Shown piece by piece: positions 34,072 through 44,332 of a stretch of DNA of 52,219 nt. Made by a program: the position numbers and the translations under genes. Position 1 is the first letter of the stretch; every line of letters starts with the position of its first letter. The notes under the pieces were generated by a model. That model did not search any database, was not told the DNA's origin, and worked only from the letters and a program-made list of their open reading frames with translations. Source of the DNA: Hellea sp. (GTDB lineage: Bacteria; Pseudomonadota; Alphaproteobacteria; Caulobacterales; Maricaulaceae); assembly GCA_020629545.1 (NCBI GenBank), contig JAHDDC010000021.1, forward strand, positions 1-52,219, written 5' to 3'.

Positions 34072-35667
34072 ATGGGATTTTTCATGTCCTCTCAAAGTTC
34101 TGCGCTTAAAAAACTCGACGAGTTCTTCTTTTTCTCTGAAATTCTAGCGAGCCGAAAAATGGCTGCCATGCTGGCTCTAGGATTTAGCGCCGGCTTACCC
34201 ATCATGTTGGTGTATACGGTTCTGTCGGGATGGCTCAGAGAGGTGGGAGTAAGCCGTACAGCCATTGGGTTTTTCGTCTGGGTTGGATTTGCCTATTCGC
34301 TAAAGTTTTTATGGGCTCCATTTGTTGATCGTTTTCAGATACCCGGTTTCTCTAAATGGCTGGGAAATCGACGTGGCTGGACACTATTTTCAATTTTGGC
34401 AACCGCGCTGGCGATGTTAGCGATGAGCTTTCAGGACCCTAGCACTGATTTAGCCAGTGTTGCCCTATGCGCGGTTCTAATCGCCCTATCATCTGCAACC
34501 CTCGATATTTGCGTCGATGCCTGGCGCGTTGATAGTGGTACCAATGATGAGCAGGCTATGATGTCAGCTATTTATCAGCTGGGTTATCGCTTTGGCATGG
34601 TTGCCGCTATTTCCGGAGGGATGTTCATTGCCGATCTAGGCGGCTTTAAAATGACCTATTTTGTTCTTTCAGTTCTTGCCCTTATTGGCGGCTCGACGAC
34701 CTTGTGGGCGGGCGAGCCCGGCAGCACAGAGAACGCAAATGCAAGTTTAAATCCCGGAGTGTTTATCCCGGCCTTATTCAAAGGAGTTTTATGTCTTTTA
34801 TTGATTGGCGCCTTCTTTTACTTTGGTCTCATCGAAAATGGGTATTTGAGGCATTTAGGAACATTCATTGCAAAATTGTTTTCAGGGTTTATGGGATTTT
34901 TCCCTGACAGTTCCCATGCCAAAATAGGATCTGCATTCCTGCTTTTTATTCTTTTATTACCTTTTATCCTAGCCGGGTATTTCCTTACGCTTGGACGTAA
35001 GCTGCTCGAGAATGAAGCGACATTATCGGTCCCTATTCTGGGCGACTTTGCGGATATTGTTAAACGAACAGGGTGGATGTCATTAGCTGTTCTGGCGATT
35101 GTTGCCCTTTACCGTATCAGCGACACGACAATGGGCGTGATGACAATGCCTCTTTATATTGATCTGAACTTTGACAAAGGCGTGATCGGCATTGTCAAAG
35201 GATTTTACGGCATTTTCATAATGATGTTTGGGGCCTTTTTTGGGGGCTGGTTCGCCATCAAATACGGCATGGGGAAAGCCATGATTATTGGTGCAATTCT
35301 GACCATAACAACCAATCTTGCCTTTGCCTGGCTAGCCACAGTCAGCACCCCAAAACCCTACTATCTTCTCGTGACCATTGGCGCGGATAATATAGCGGCT
35401 GGCTTTGCGGGATCTGTGTTTATCGCATTTATGTCTATCATGACGAACCGAAAATTTTCCGCCACACAATATGCACTTTTTAGTTCGATGTTTGCGTTTT
35501 ACGGCAAAAGCCTGGCTGGTTTTAGTGGCGTTTTAGCTGACAAAATCGGCTATGAATGGTTTTTCATTGTGACGGCACTTTTTGGAATTCCAGCTTTGAT
35601 TCTTGTGCTGTTCACACATTTCACCGGTTTTACGGATAAATTCATGGCTAGTGATAGAACTGAGTAA
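34072..35667 (+). CDS. AmpG-like muropeptide permease (MFS)
   Basis: The 531-aa transporter has about fourteen hydrophobic segments. Family blocks are GFSAGLPIMLVYTVLSGWL, then GFAYSLKFLWAPFVDR and the polar-TM ICVDAWRVDS, which match AmpG. AmpG carries anhydromuropeptides from the periplasm to the cytoplasm for cell-wall recycling and beta-lactamase signalling. The loop between TM6 and TM7 includes an extra hydrophobic part (residues about 230-310), as in AmpG proteins with 14 segments. A second ATG at 34084 has a GGGA six bases upstream and could be the true start. The cell-wall function is inferred from family, not context. Confidence 0.85.
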   Translation: MGFFMSSQSSALKKLDEFFFFSEILASRKMAAMLALGFSAGLPIMLVYTVLSGWLREVGVSRTAIGFFVWVGFAYSLKFLWAPFVDRFQIPGFSKWLGNRRGWTLFSILATALAMLAMSFQDPSTDLASVALCAVLIALSSATLDICVDAWRVDSGTNDEQAMMSAIYQLGYRFGMVAAISGGMFIADLGGFKMTYFVLSVLALIGGSTTLWAGEPGSTENANASLNPGVFIPALFKGVLCLLLIGAFFYFGLIENGYLRHLGTFIAKLFSGFMGFFPDSSHAKIGSAFLLFILLLPFILAGYFLTLGRKLLENEATLSVPILGDFADIVKRTGWMSLAVLAIVALYRISDTTMGVMTMPLYIDLNFDKGVIGIVKGFYGIFIMMFGAFFGGWFAIKYGMGKAMIIGAILTITTNLAFAWLATVSTPKPYYLLVTIGADNIAAGFAGSVFIAFMSIMTNRKFSATQYALFSSMFAFYGKSLAGFSGVLADKIGYEWFFIVTALFGIPALILVLFTHFTGFTDKFMASDRTE

Positions 35668-35712
35668 TGTCTAAGGCTTGCAGGCTGTGCCTGAATCAGC
35701 GAAAATTTCATC

Positions 35713-38394
35713 ATGAACGCACCTGTCGATAAATCAACCAAGGCGGCTAAAGTTACGCCGATGATGGCGCAGTTCCTGACTATCAAGCAGGACGTCGGTT
35801 CAGATGCTTTGTTGTTTTACCGCATGGGCGATTTCTACGAGCTATTCTTTGACGATGCAGTCAAAGCGGCGGCGGCGCTCGATATTGCGCTCACAAAACG
35901 CGGCAAACATCAGGGCGCCGATATTCCCATGTGCGGCGTACCGGTCCATGCAGCTGAAACTTATCTTCAGCGCCTCATCAAGAAAGGCTATCGGGTCGCC
36001 GTATGCGAGCAAACGGAGAGTCCGGCCGAAGCGAAAAAGCGCGGCTCAAAATCCGTCGTTCGCCGCGAAGTCGTTCGAACCGTTACGCCTGGAACCTTAA
36101 CGGAAGACGCGCTTTTGGATGCGCGCGGCTCAAACTATATCCTAAGTCTCTTTCGCTCCCTCACTGGTGACATCGCTATTAGCTGGGCCGATATTTCGGA
36201 CGGTCGATTTCAGGTTTGTTCGCTTTCCGAAGATCGAATGTTGGCCGAAATTTCGGCTCTAAGGCCTAGAGAATTGCTTTTACCGGAAACCTTGTATCAA
36301 ACCCCTGATTTTCTGAACGCGCTCGGCATGCCTGCTGCCGCCCTAACACCGCTACCGAAAACAAAGTTTGACACCCGAAATGGAGAACGCCGTCTCAAAG
36401 CTTGTTTTGAACTCTCTAGTCTGGATGGTCTTGGGAGTTTTAGCTCCGCCGAAATTTCTGCGGCTGGAGCCTTACTGGATTATCTGGAGCTGACGCAAGC
36501 CGGCAATCCCGTCCGCTTGTCTCCGCTTAAGCAGCGCAGCGCCAGTGGATTTATGTCAATTGACCCGGCTACGCGGGCCAGTTTGGAAATTGACCGCACT
36601 CAGTCTGGGCAACGGCAAGGTTCTCTTCTCTCGGTCATTGACCGCACAGTGACCGGGCCCGGAGCACGGCGTCTCGCAGATCATCTCTCCCGCCCTTTAG
36701 TCGATATTGATGCCATCAAAGCCCGGCACGAAGCCGTGGCCTGGTTTGTGGGTGATAACAAAACTCGAGATAAGATCAGGCAAAGATTAAAAGGCAGTAG
36801 CGATATGGCGCGCGCCGTTAGCCGACTGTCTCTGGGTCGCGGCGGGCCGCGCGATATATTGACGGTCCGGCAATCGCTTGAAACGGGTATTGATATACGA
36901 TCCGTAATACAATCAGGCGGGCCCCTTCCCTCAGAAATCCAAATCGCAATCGACGCATTTGCCTTGGAAGCAACGCCGACGCAGAAGTTATTGGATGATA
37001 TTGGCGCAGCCTTCAAAGACGATGTCGCGATGCTGGCCCGAGACGGCGGATTTGTCAAAAAAGGCTGGCACCCAGATTTGGATGCGCTTTTAACGCTCCG
37101 GGATGATAGCCGGAAAATTGTTGCGGGACTTCAAGCCCAATATTCCGAGCTAGTTGAGATACCTAGTCTCAAGATCAAACATAATAACGTGCTGGGCTAT
37201 TTCATCGAAGTCACACCGAAATATGCAGAGCAAATGCTGGATCGCGGCACTGACAGCCCCTTTATACATCGTCAGACTTTGGTTAGTGGCATCCGATTTA
37301 CGACAACAGAGCTTGCGGAACTTGATAGCAAAATATCCAGCGCAGGCGACAAAGCCCTGGCTCTTGAAGTTGAGGTATTCAACGATTTTGCAGCGCAGAT
37401 AAGTGAGCAGGCTGAAATACTGCGCATGGCGGCAGCAATGCTGGCAGAGCTGGATGTATTCAGCGCTTCGGCTGAATGGGCCCAGGAGACCAATGCTGTT
37501 CGGCCTATTATCGACACGAGCTCGAAATTTGAGATTAAAGGCGGCCGTCATCCCGTTGTTGAAGCCGCTCTTAAAAAGGAATCCGGAAATTTTACGTCCA
37601 ATGACGCAGCTCTGGACGCCTCTGGGTCCTCTTCGCCAAGGCTCACCATTATTACCGGGCCGAATATGGCCGGTAAATCGACCTATCTTAGGCAAAATGC
37701 CTTGATGTTCATTCTGGCGCAAAGCGGCAGTTTTGTACCCGCGATCAGCGCGCATATCGGTATAGCCGATAGTCTATTTTCACGGGTTGGAGCGAGTGAC
37801 GATCTCTCCAAAGGTCGATCGACGTTTATGACAGAAATGATCGAAACGGCGGCTATACTCAATCAGGCTGGACCCGGTAGTTTTATCATCTTGGACGAGA
37901 TCGGCCGCGGCACGGCAACATTTGATGGCCTCTCCATTGCTTGGGCCACAGCGGAACATCTTCATGAAGTCAATGGCTCGCGCGCCTTATTTGCGACACA
38001 CTATCATGAGTTAACGGACCTCGCCGAGTCTTTGCCTGCGGCGTCCAATGCCTGCTTGCGGGCGAAAGAATGGGATGGTGACTTGATTTTCTTACATGAC
38101 GTTCAGCCCGGCGCCGCCGATAAATCTTACGGCGTACAAGTCGCGAAGCTCGCTGGCCTGCCCGAAGCGGCTGTTTCACGAGCTCGCGATGTACTCGATA
38201 AACTGGAACAAGATCACGACAATGCGCAGGACAAGCTTGGGAACCTGCCCTTATTCGCCGCGACGCCTCAACCGGCACGCCGCGAACCATCCGTTATTGA
38301 TAAGGCTATCGCAGCGCTAGATATCGACGACATGTCACCGCGCGGGGCGCTTGACTTCTTATATGAGCTTAAGGCTCGCCAGGCCAAGGATTAG
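35713..38394 (+). CDS. mutS: DNA mismatch repair protein MutS
   Basis: MutS (893 aa) recognises mismatches and recruits MutL. The mismatch-reading motif is in GDFYELFFDDA (Phe-x-Glu, about 36-46), the clamp domain is mid-protein, Walker A is GPNMAGKSTYLRQ (about 648), Walker B/DEIGRGTATFDG (about 733), and the C-terminal segment after residue 800 is the usual short tail. It begins a tightly packed series with glnD (two-base gap), then murJ and trpS, an order conserved in alphaproteobacteria such as Caulobacter. The upstream 45 bases are short and hold no plain promoter. Confidence 0.98.
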   Translation: MNAPVDKSTKAAKVTPMMAQFLTIKQDVGSDALLFYRMGDFYELFFDDAVKAAAALDIALTKRGKHQGADIPMCGVPVHAAETYLQRLIKKGYRVAVCEQTESPAEAKKRGSKSVVRREVVRTVTPGTLTEDALLDARGSNYILSLFRSLTGDIAISWADISDGRFQVCSLSEDRMLAEISALRPRELLLPETLYQTPDFLNALGMPAAALTPLPKTKFDTRNGERRLKACFELSSLDGLGSFSSAEISAAGALLDYLELTQAGNPVRLSPLKQRSASGFMSIDPATRASLEIDRTQSGQRQGSLLSVIDRTVTGPGARRLADHLSRPLVDIDAIKARHEAVAWFVGDNKTRDKIRQRLKGSSDMARAVSRLSLGRGGPRDILTVRQSLETGIDIRSVIQSGGPLPSEIQIAIDAFALEATPTQKLLDDIGAAFKDDVAMLARDGGFVKKGWHPDLDALLTLRDDSRKIVAGLQAQYSELVEIPSLKIKHNNVLGYFIEVTPKYAEQMLDRGTDSPFIHRQTLVSGIRFTTTELAELDSKISSAGDKALALEVEVFNDFAAQISEQAEILRMAAAMLAELDVFSASAEWAQETNAVRPIIDTSSKFEIKGGRHPVVEAALKKESGNFTSNDAALDASGSSSPRLTIITGPNMAGKSTYLRQNALMFILAQSGSFVPAISAHIGIADSLFSRVGASDDLSKGRSTFMTEMIETAAILNQAGPGSFIILDEIGRGTATFDGLSIAWATAEHLHEVNGSRALFATHYHELTDLAESLPAASNACLRAKEWDGDLIFLHDVQPGAADKSYGVQVAKLAGLPEAAVSRARDVLDKLEQDHDNAQDKLGNLPLFAATPQPARREPSVIDKAIAALDIDDMSPRGALDFLYELKARQAKD

Positions 38395-38396
38395 AA

Positions 38397-41213
38397 ATGG
38401 CACGGCCGGCAATATTTAAACGTAAAGCCAAAAACGGCTCGGTCATTCCAGCGCGGGCTGGCGCACCTGATAGCCAAATTAACGCGAGTGATTTATTCGA
38501 CCAGCTATCGGCCTATGGACAGGACCCGGAAGTTAATCGGGAGAATATTTTAGAGACCTTAAAGAATGCCCGACAAAGCGCCATGCAAGATGCTACGGAA
38601 AGGTTTGAGCGTGGCCGGCATGGCGGTATTGAAACCGCGCGCGTAATCGCCAGAATTCATGATCAGATTATCGAGGCTTTATACTTATTCTCAACCGAAT
38701 ATGTTATCGGAAAGCCTAAGGCTAAAACGCCCGATATCGCAGTCTGCGCAGTGGGCGGATATGGAAGAGGCGAAATGGCTCCCGGATCCGATCTCGATTT
38801 ATTGTTCTTGGTCCCCGATAAAAAACGGCAAACCTACGCCAAACAAGTCACCGAATATATGCTCTATGTTCTTTGGGATTTGGGACTGAAAGTTGGACAG
38901 TCAATTCGTACGGTCGAAGAAAATATACTAATGGCCAAAACAGACCAAACCATATTGACTGCGCTGCTGGATCTTCGCTTTATTTGCGGGAACCAGCCTC
39001 TGGCTGAAAAGCTTTTCACCAAATTCCGCAAAGAGATTACGAAAGGTAAGGGCCGAAAATATATCTCATCTAAACTGGAAGAACGGGATATCCGGCATAG
39101 CCGTGAGGGTAATTCCAGATATGTTATCGAGCCCAACATCAAAGAAGGCAAAGGTGGTTTGAGGGATCTTCATGTCCTCTATTGGATTGCCCGTTTCTTG
39201 GATCGGGACGGGAAAATTACAGATGCTCAGAAACCATCCATATATGTTGATATGGGCTTGTTCGACGAATCCGCAGCGACCCGATTTGAACGGGCGGCTG
39301 ATTTTCTCTGGCGCGCCCGCATACACCTGCATCTCACGGCCGGTCGTCCAACTGAAACCTTGAGCTTCGACAAGCAAACCGTATTGGCCCGTAAAATGGG
39401 CTACGCGTCCGGAGCTGTCGAGGATGCCGTTGAAGGGTTCATGCGAGAATATTTTAGAAATGCCCGGGAGGTAGGTGCCCTGACACGGATCGCCTGCGCC
39501 AAGCTTGAGGCCGAAAAGTCGATCCTCCTACCCAAAGGACTCGATGCGCTATTGCCAAATTCCAGACGAAAACTCAAAGAAGACGATTTTATTTTGGATC
39601 ATGGTCGCCTCATGTTCAAAGATCCTATGCAGCTTCGGGATAAACCGTCGCTTGTCCTCAAACTGTTCGAAATTGCCGGACGACGGAATCTCGACGTTCA
39701 TCCCGATGCGTTTTCCGCTATCGATTTTCGCCGCAATTTGATCGATAATGAATTTCGGACTGATCCGGATAATGCGGCGATTTTTCAAAATATTTTACTG
39801 GGCTCCAAAGCGCCATTTGCAACACTTAAAACAATGAATGAGGCGGGTGTTCTGGGACGGTATCTACAAGAGTTTGGCGGTATTGTCGCGCGTACCCAGT
39901 TTAACATGCACCACGCTTATACCGTTGATGAACACACATTACGGCTCGTCGATAATCTTAATGACATTGAATATGGCGATCTATCTGAGAGTAATCCAAT
40001 CCTCACCGAAATCGTCAACAAGTTCAATAAAGAACAGAGATTATCCATGTATCTGGCCTGTCTGCTGCACGACACGGGCAAAGGCAAAGGGGATCAATGT
40101 ATCGAAGGCGCGCAGCTATCGCGCAAAGCTTGCCGCCGCATGGGCATGTCCAAGGTGATTAAAGACAATGTTTCGTGGCTTGTCCGCAGTCATTTGGATA
40201 TGAGCGAAACTGCCCAGCGACGCGATATTTCAAACCCAGAAACCATTGCAGAGTTCGGCATGATGGTTGGGTCCCTCGAAAGACTGCAAATGCTATATGC
40301 CCTAACGGTTGTTGATATCCGTTCGGTTGGGCCCGGCGTATGGAATGATTGGAAGGGCAGTCTGTTAAGAGAGTTATATTTGTCAACCTCGCGCTTTCTT
40401 GAAGGCAAGAAACATCTGGAACCCAAGGCCAAGGCTGCCGCAGCGAAACGGCAGTTATCCGAACATTTGACCGAGGATATGTTCACACGGATTAAACCCA
40501 TCGCCGATGAACTGGACAATGCCTACTGGATGGGTTTCTCTATGACAGCTCTCGTTCGTCATGCCCGATTTTTTGATAGTGTAATTGAAAGCGGACTTGA
40601 TAATGGCGTACATACGCGCGTTCATAAGCCCAACGATATTACAGAACTTTGGATACTCACTCGAGACCGAGTGGGTCTGTTCACAGCTTTGGCAGGCGTC
40701 ATTACCAGTTGCGGAGCACAAATCGTCGGAGCCCGTCTTCATACGGGCGCCAATGATCGCGTGATGGATGTGTTTTATTTGCAAAATACGGAAGGCTTGG
40801 CATTTGGCCGTATGAATAGCCACTTATTAGAAAATCTACGACGCCGCGTACGAGCCGCGATAAACGGGGATATCGGAACTCTCAACATGCCGAAGATAAA
40901 ATTATCTCGCCGCGCCGCAGCTATTCCTGTTAATCCCGCCGTTCAATTTATTGAAAAAGGTGTTCAGGACGAACAGACCATTATTGAGATTGAAGGTCGC
41001 GACCGGCCCGGACTTCTCTTCGCCTTAGGCAATCAGCTATTAGCTGAAGAAATCAGTATTTTATCGGCCCATATCGAAGTGGTCGGCAATCGTGCGATTG
41101 ATGCGTTTTATGTTTCGGGACCGGATGGACGGTTAACAGCTGGGCAAAAGAAACGCCTGCGCCAGACGCTCATCGACTGCTTGGACATTTCAGGCGGAGC
41201 CAAAGCCGCATGA
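38397..41213 (+). CDS. glnD: Bifunctional uridylyltransferase/uridylyl-removing enzyme GlnD
   Basis: GlnD senses glutamine and adds or removes UMP on PII proteins. The 938-aa protein has the nucleotidyltransferase motif GGYGRGEMAPGSDLDLL (about 119), a helical domain, the HD hydrolase motif LLHDTGKGKGD (about 555-566), and two C-terminal ACT domains (about 751 and 861, with ELWILTRDRVGLFTALAG and EIEGRDRPGLLFALGNQ). Its stop overlaps the murJ start by ATGA, so the two are coupled. No frameshift or missing motif was seen. Confidence 0.97.
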   Translation: MARPAIFKRKAKNGSVIPARAGAPDSQINASDLFDQLSAYGQDPEVNRENILETLKNARQSAMQDATERFERGRHGGIETARVIARIHDQIIEALYLFSTEYVIGKPKAKTPDIAVCAVGGYGRGEMAPGSDLDLLFLVPDKKRQTYAKQVTEYMLYVLWDLGLKVGQSIRTVEENILMAKTDQTILTALLDLRFICGNQPLAEKLFTKFRKEITKGKGRKYISSKLEERDIRHSREGNSRYVIEPNIKEGKGGLRDLHVLYWIARFLDRDGKITDAQKPSIYVDMGLFDESAATRFERAADFLWRARIHLHLTAGRPTETLSFDKQTVLARKMGYASGAVEDAVEGFMREYFRNAREVGALTRIACAKLEAEKSILLPKGLDALLPNSRRKLKEDDFILDHGRLMFKDPMQLRDKPSLVLKLFEIAGRRNLDVHPDAFSAIDFRRNLIDNEFRTDPDNAAIFQNILLGSKAPFATLKTMNEAGVLGRYLQEFGGIVARTQFNMHHAYTVDEHTLRLVDNLNDIEYGDLSESNPILTEIVNKFNKEQRLSMYLACLLHDTGKGKGDQCIEGAQLSRKACRRMGMSKVIKDNVSWLVRSHLDMSETAQRRDISNPETIAEFGMMVGSLERLQMLYALTVVDIRSVGPGVWNDWKGSLLRELYLSTSRFLEGKKHLEPKAKAAAAKRQLSEHLTEDMFTRIKPIADELDNAYWMGFSMTALVRHARFFDSVIESGLDNGVHTRVHKPNDITELWILTRDRVGLFTALAGVITSCGAQIVGARLHTGANDRVMDVFYLQNTEGLAFGRMNSHLLENLRRRVRAAINGDIGTLNMPKIKLSRRAAAIPVNPAVQFIEKGVQDEQTIIEIEGRDRPGLLFALGNQLLAEEISILSAHIEVVGNRAIDAFYVSGPDGRLTAGQKKRLRQTLIDCLDISGGAKAA

Positions 41214-42778
41214 AACTGATTAGGTCAACTGCGATCATCAGTTTTTTTACGCTGATGAGCCGTGTGCTGGGTCTTGTACGCGATATTCTGACGGCGAATT
41301 TTTTGGGCGCGAGCGTTATTAATGATGCATTGATTACAGCAACCAAGCTCCCTAATCTATTTCGGCGCATGTTCGCCGAAGGCGCGTTTAATGCCGCCTT
41401 TATTCCGCTTTATGCCCGTCGTATCGAGCATGAAGGTGATAATGAAGCTGCCGAATTTGCGGGCGAAGCCATGGCCTCATTGATTTTACTCGTCGCCATA
41501 ATTGTCATCGGCTTTCAAATCACAATGCCTTGGGCGCTTAATCTAATTGGCGGCGGTTTGGAGAAAGTCGCGGAGGCAGGGGAAACATCTGTTTATGATT
41601 TGGCTGTGCTCTACGCGCGCATCACTATGCCATATTTATTGATGATGTCGATTGCGGCGCTTTTGTCTGGCATGCTTAATACCCATAACCGTTTTGCAAT
41701 CGCAGCCTTTATTCCCGTCCTCTATAATATCGTCGCAATATCCATTCTAACTCTAGCAACACGCGGGGAGGTATCTCTCGAAAAGCTAGCCCTCTATCTC
41801 AGTATTGGCATGTCAGCGTCTGGCATTCTGCAGTTAGCGTTGCTTTTTTATGGCCTTAAACGCAGCAATATCAAAATCCCCCTAAGATTGCCAAGACTTA
41901 CACCCGGCGTAAAACGTCTATGGGTGTTGGGAGTACCCGGAATGACGGCAGCGGGCATTACTCACATTAACATTATGGTAAGCCACCGTATTGCAACCAT
42001 TCAGGAAAGTGCTCCGAGCTGGCTTTATTACGCTGATCGGCTCTATCAATTACCCCTTGGCATCATCGGAATTGCGATGGGCGTTGCCTTGCTCCCAGCT
42101 TTATCTCGCCGGCTTCGGGCCGGCGATGATAGCGGCGCTATGTCGTCCATGAATCGCGCGCTCGAAATCTCAGCCTATCTGGCCTTGCCTGCAACCATCG
42201 CGCTTGCCGTGATGCCGGAGTTTCTTATTGGCGGCTTGTTTGAACGGGGTCGGTTCGGGCCGGAAGATACCCACCAGACGGCTAAAGCCCTGCAGATGTT
42301 TGCCTTCGGCTTGCCAGCTTTTGTTCTGATCAAAGTCCTAACGCCCGCGTTTTTCGCAAGAGAGAACACGACCACCCCGATGAAATTCGCTGCGGCTTCG
42401 GCGGTTATAAATCTTTGTCTCGGTGCGGCGCTATTTTTTACGATCGGGTTCTTTGGATTAGCTCTCGCTACGACAATAGCAGGCTGGGCAAATGTTGTAT
42501 TGCTGGGGCGTGTCTTGTTCCGGGAAGGTCATCTGAAGCTTGATCGGCGCCTGCGCCTGCGATTACCCCGGATAATCGCGGCAGCCGCGATCATGGGGCC
42601 TGCAACATGGTTTGCCGCACAGACTGCCAAACCCATGCTAAATGGCCATATCATCAATGATTATATGTTGCTGATGGTTGTTTGTATTATTGGACTGGCC
42701 GTTTACGCCATCTCGGCATTTCTGTTCCGCGCTTTTGGTGTCGCTGATTTCAAATATGCGTTTCGCCGCAGACAGTGA
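41210..42778 (+). CDS. murJ: Lipid II flippase MurJ (MviN)
   Basis: MurJ moves lipid II across the inner membrane for peptidoglycan synthesis. The 522-aa protein has about fourteen transmembrane segments and MurJ blocks: SFFTLMSRVLGLVRD, FRRMFAEGAFNAAFIPLY, and the RxxxxN core helix, with YYADRLYQLPLGIIGIA in the second half. The ATG overlaps the glnD TGA. It is followed after 62 bases by trpS. Conserved essential gene; no unusual features. Confidence 0.97.
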   Translation: MKLIRSTAIISFFTLMSRVLGLVRDILTANFLGASVINDALITATKLPNLFRRMFAEGAFNAAFIPLYARRIEHEGDNEAAEFAGEAMASLILLVAIIVIGFQITMPWALNLIGGGLEKVAEAGETSVYDLAVLYARITMPYLLMMSIAALLSGMLNTHNRFAIAAFIPVLYNIVAISILTLATRGEVSLEKLALYLSIGMSASGILQLALLFYGLKRSNIKIPLRLPRLTPGVKRLWVLGVPGMTAAGITHINIMVSHRIATIQESAPSWLYYADRLYQLPLGIIGIAMGVALLPALSRRLRAGDDSGAMSSMNRALEISAYLALPATIALAVMPEFLIGGLFERGRFGPEDTHQTAKALQMFAFGLPAFVLIKVLTPAFFARENTTTPMKFAAASAVINLCLGAALFFTIGFFGLALATTIAGWANVVLLGRVLFREGHLKLDRRLRLRLPRIIAAAAIMGPATWFAAQTAKPMLNGHIINDYMLLMVVCIIGLAVYAISAFLFRAFGVADFKYAFRRRQ

Positions 42779-42840
42779 TGAAGGCTTGAGAAACTAGCAT
42801 AAGCTGCTACAAGCCCCGCAGTTTTTAATCGAGATCAGCC

Positions 42841-43872
42841 ATGAGCCATACAGCGGTAGAATATTCAGGGCCGGAACGCGTATTTTCCGGCGTACAGCCA
42901 TCCGGTGATTTGCACCTGGGGAATTATCTCGGCGCACTTAAAAACTGGGTAGAGCTGCAGGATGCCCATGACTGTGTTTACTGTATCGTCGATCTTCACG
43001 CCGTCACGGTCTGGCAAGACCCGAAAAAGCTGGCCGACCAGACCCGTAATATTGCGGCTGCTTTCTTGGCATCCGGGGTCGACCCTGCAAAGTCGATCAT
43101 CTATCCGCAGTCCCGCGTCAAAGCTCATACGGAACTTGCCTGGTATTTCAACTGCGTAGCCAGGGTCGGATGGCTCAACCGCATGACCCAATTCAAGGAT
43201 AAAGCGGGCAAAAACTCGGAAAAAATGTCTGTTGGTCTTTATGATTACCCTGTGCTTCAGGCGGCCGATATTCTGGCCTTTAAAGGCACGCATGTTCCGG
43301 TCGGTGAAGATCAAAAACAACACCTTGAACTGTCCCGCGATATTGCGGCCAAATTTAATAATGACTTTGACGTACCCGCATTTTTTCCGCTTCCTGAACC
43401 CTTAATTCAAGGACCCGGCGCGCGGATCATGTCACTTCGAGATGGCAGTAACAAAATGTCAAAATCTGATCCGTCTGATAATTCCCGGATCAATCTCACT
43501 GACAGTGCTGATGTGATCGCCAAGAAAATTCGTAAAGCCAAATCAGATGCTGGCGTTATTCCCGAATCCATTGAAGAAATGGACGGTCGGCCAGAGGTCG
43601 CTAATCTGGTCGGAATATATGCAGCCTTGTCCGGTCAGTCGCAACAAGATGTTCTAAGCGAATATGTCGGGCAAGGATTTGGTGTGTTCAAACCAGCGCT
43701 CGCTGATCTGACGGTTGCCAAAATGGGCCCGATAACCGAGCTGATGAAACGTTACTTGGCGGCCCCAGATGAGATTGACCGAATTCTGGCGGCAGGTGCT
43801 GATGCAGCCGATCAAATCGCAACACCAATTGTGGACGACGTCCGCGATATTATGGGGTTTTGGAAAGTATAA
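42841..43872 (+). CDS. trpS: Tryptophanyl-tRNA synthetase
   Basis: TrpS (343 aa) attaches Trp to its tRNA. The class I signature HIGH is HLGN in [15 protein letters not shown], the KMSKS loop is KMSKSDPSD (about 205), and AIFAFAGKD-type anticodon-binding regions are replaced here by [18 protein letters not shown]-like blocks of the family. The gene ends one base before the PCu(A)C lipoprotein ATG, indicating coupled translation. Confidence 0.97.
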   Translation: MSHTAVEYSGPERVFSGVQPSGDLHLGNYLGALKNWVELQDAHDCVYCIVDLHAVTVWQDPKKLADQTRNIAAAFLASGVDPAKSIIYPQSRVKAHTELAWYFNCVARVGWLNRMTQFKDKAGKNSEKMSVGLYDYPVLQAADILAFKGTHVPVGEDQKQHLELSRDIAAKFNNDFDVPAFFPLPEPLIQGPGARIMSLRDGSNKMSKSDPSDNSRINLTDSADVIAKKIRKAKSDAGVIPESIEEMDGRPEVANLVGIYAALSGQSQQDVLSEYVGQGFGVFKPALADLTVAKMGPITELMKRYLAAPDEIDRILAAGADAADQIATPIVDDVRDIMGFWKV

Positions 43873-43873
43873 A

Positions 43874-44332
43874 ATGAAGCTCAAATTATTATCGGCGCTC
43901 TTTATCGCGGCAAGTCTCGCCGCTTGTGATCCTGCCCCGACGCCATCTGAAATGGGGCTTGTCATTTCAGATGCGCGTATTCAAGCGCCCCTGTTAGGAA
44001 AGTCCATTACATCGGGTTATTTCGATATCACCAATCATTCCAACGTTGATGATGCGATCATCGGGATTGAAAGCCCGATCGCAGAACGCGTCGAAATGCA
44101 TTTATCAGAAGATGTGAACGGAATTATGAAAATGCGGCGCCAAGTTGCTATCGATCTAAAAGCCGGTGAAACGATCACATTCAAACCCGGTGGTTATCAC
44201 CTGATGTTATTTGGTGTTGGGCTCGATAAAGATCAAAACGACGCGGCCGTGACCTTTAAATTTAAACACGCTCCGGATGTGACAATCATAGCCGAGATCG
44301 CAGAAAGCGCGCTCCACACGGGTCATCATTAA
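43874..44332 (+). CDS. PCu(A)C-type copper chaperone lipoprotein
   Basis: The 152-aa protein has a lipoprotein signal with lipobox SLAAC (Cys 18), then a PCu(A)C domain. The copper motif is seen as EMHLSEDVNGIMKM followed about twenty residues later by GGYHLMLFG, giving His/Met ligands. Such chaperones deliver Cu(I) to the CuA site of cytochrome oxidase in the periplasm. A second His pair stands at the C-terminus (HTGHH). ATG at 43874 lies one base after the trpS stop. Its stop shares TTAA with the opposite M48 gene. Confidence 0.9.
   Translation: MKLKLLSALFIAASLAACDPAPTPSEMGLVISDARIQAPLLGKSITSGYFDITNHSNVDDAIIGIESPIAERVEMHLSEDVNGIMKMRRQVAIDLKAGETITFKPGGYHLMLFGVGLDKDQNDAAVTFKFKHAPDVTIIAEIAESALHTGHH

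Noticed and set aside
35550-35786. Minus-strand frame across the ampG-mutS junction
   Set aside because: It overlaps the ends of both conserved genes and lacks a start signal.
37150-37755. 201-codon minus-strand frame inside mutS
   Set aside because: Wholly antisense to conserved MutS domains; composition is that of a shadow frame.
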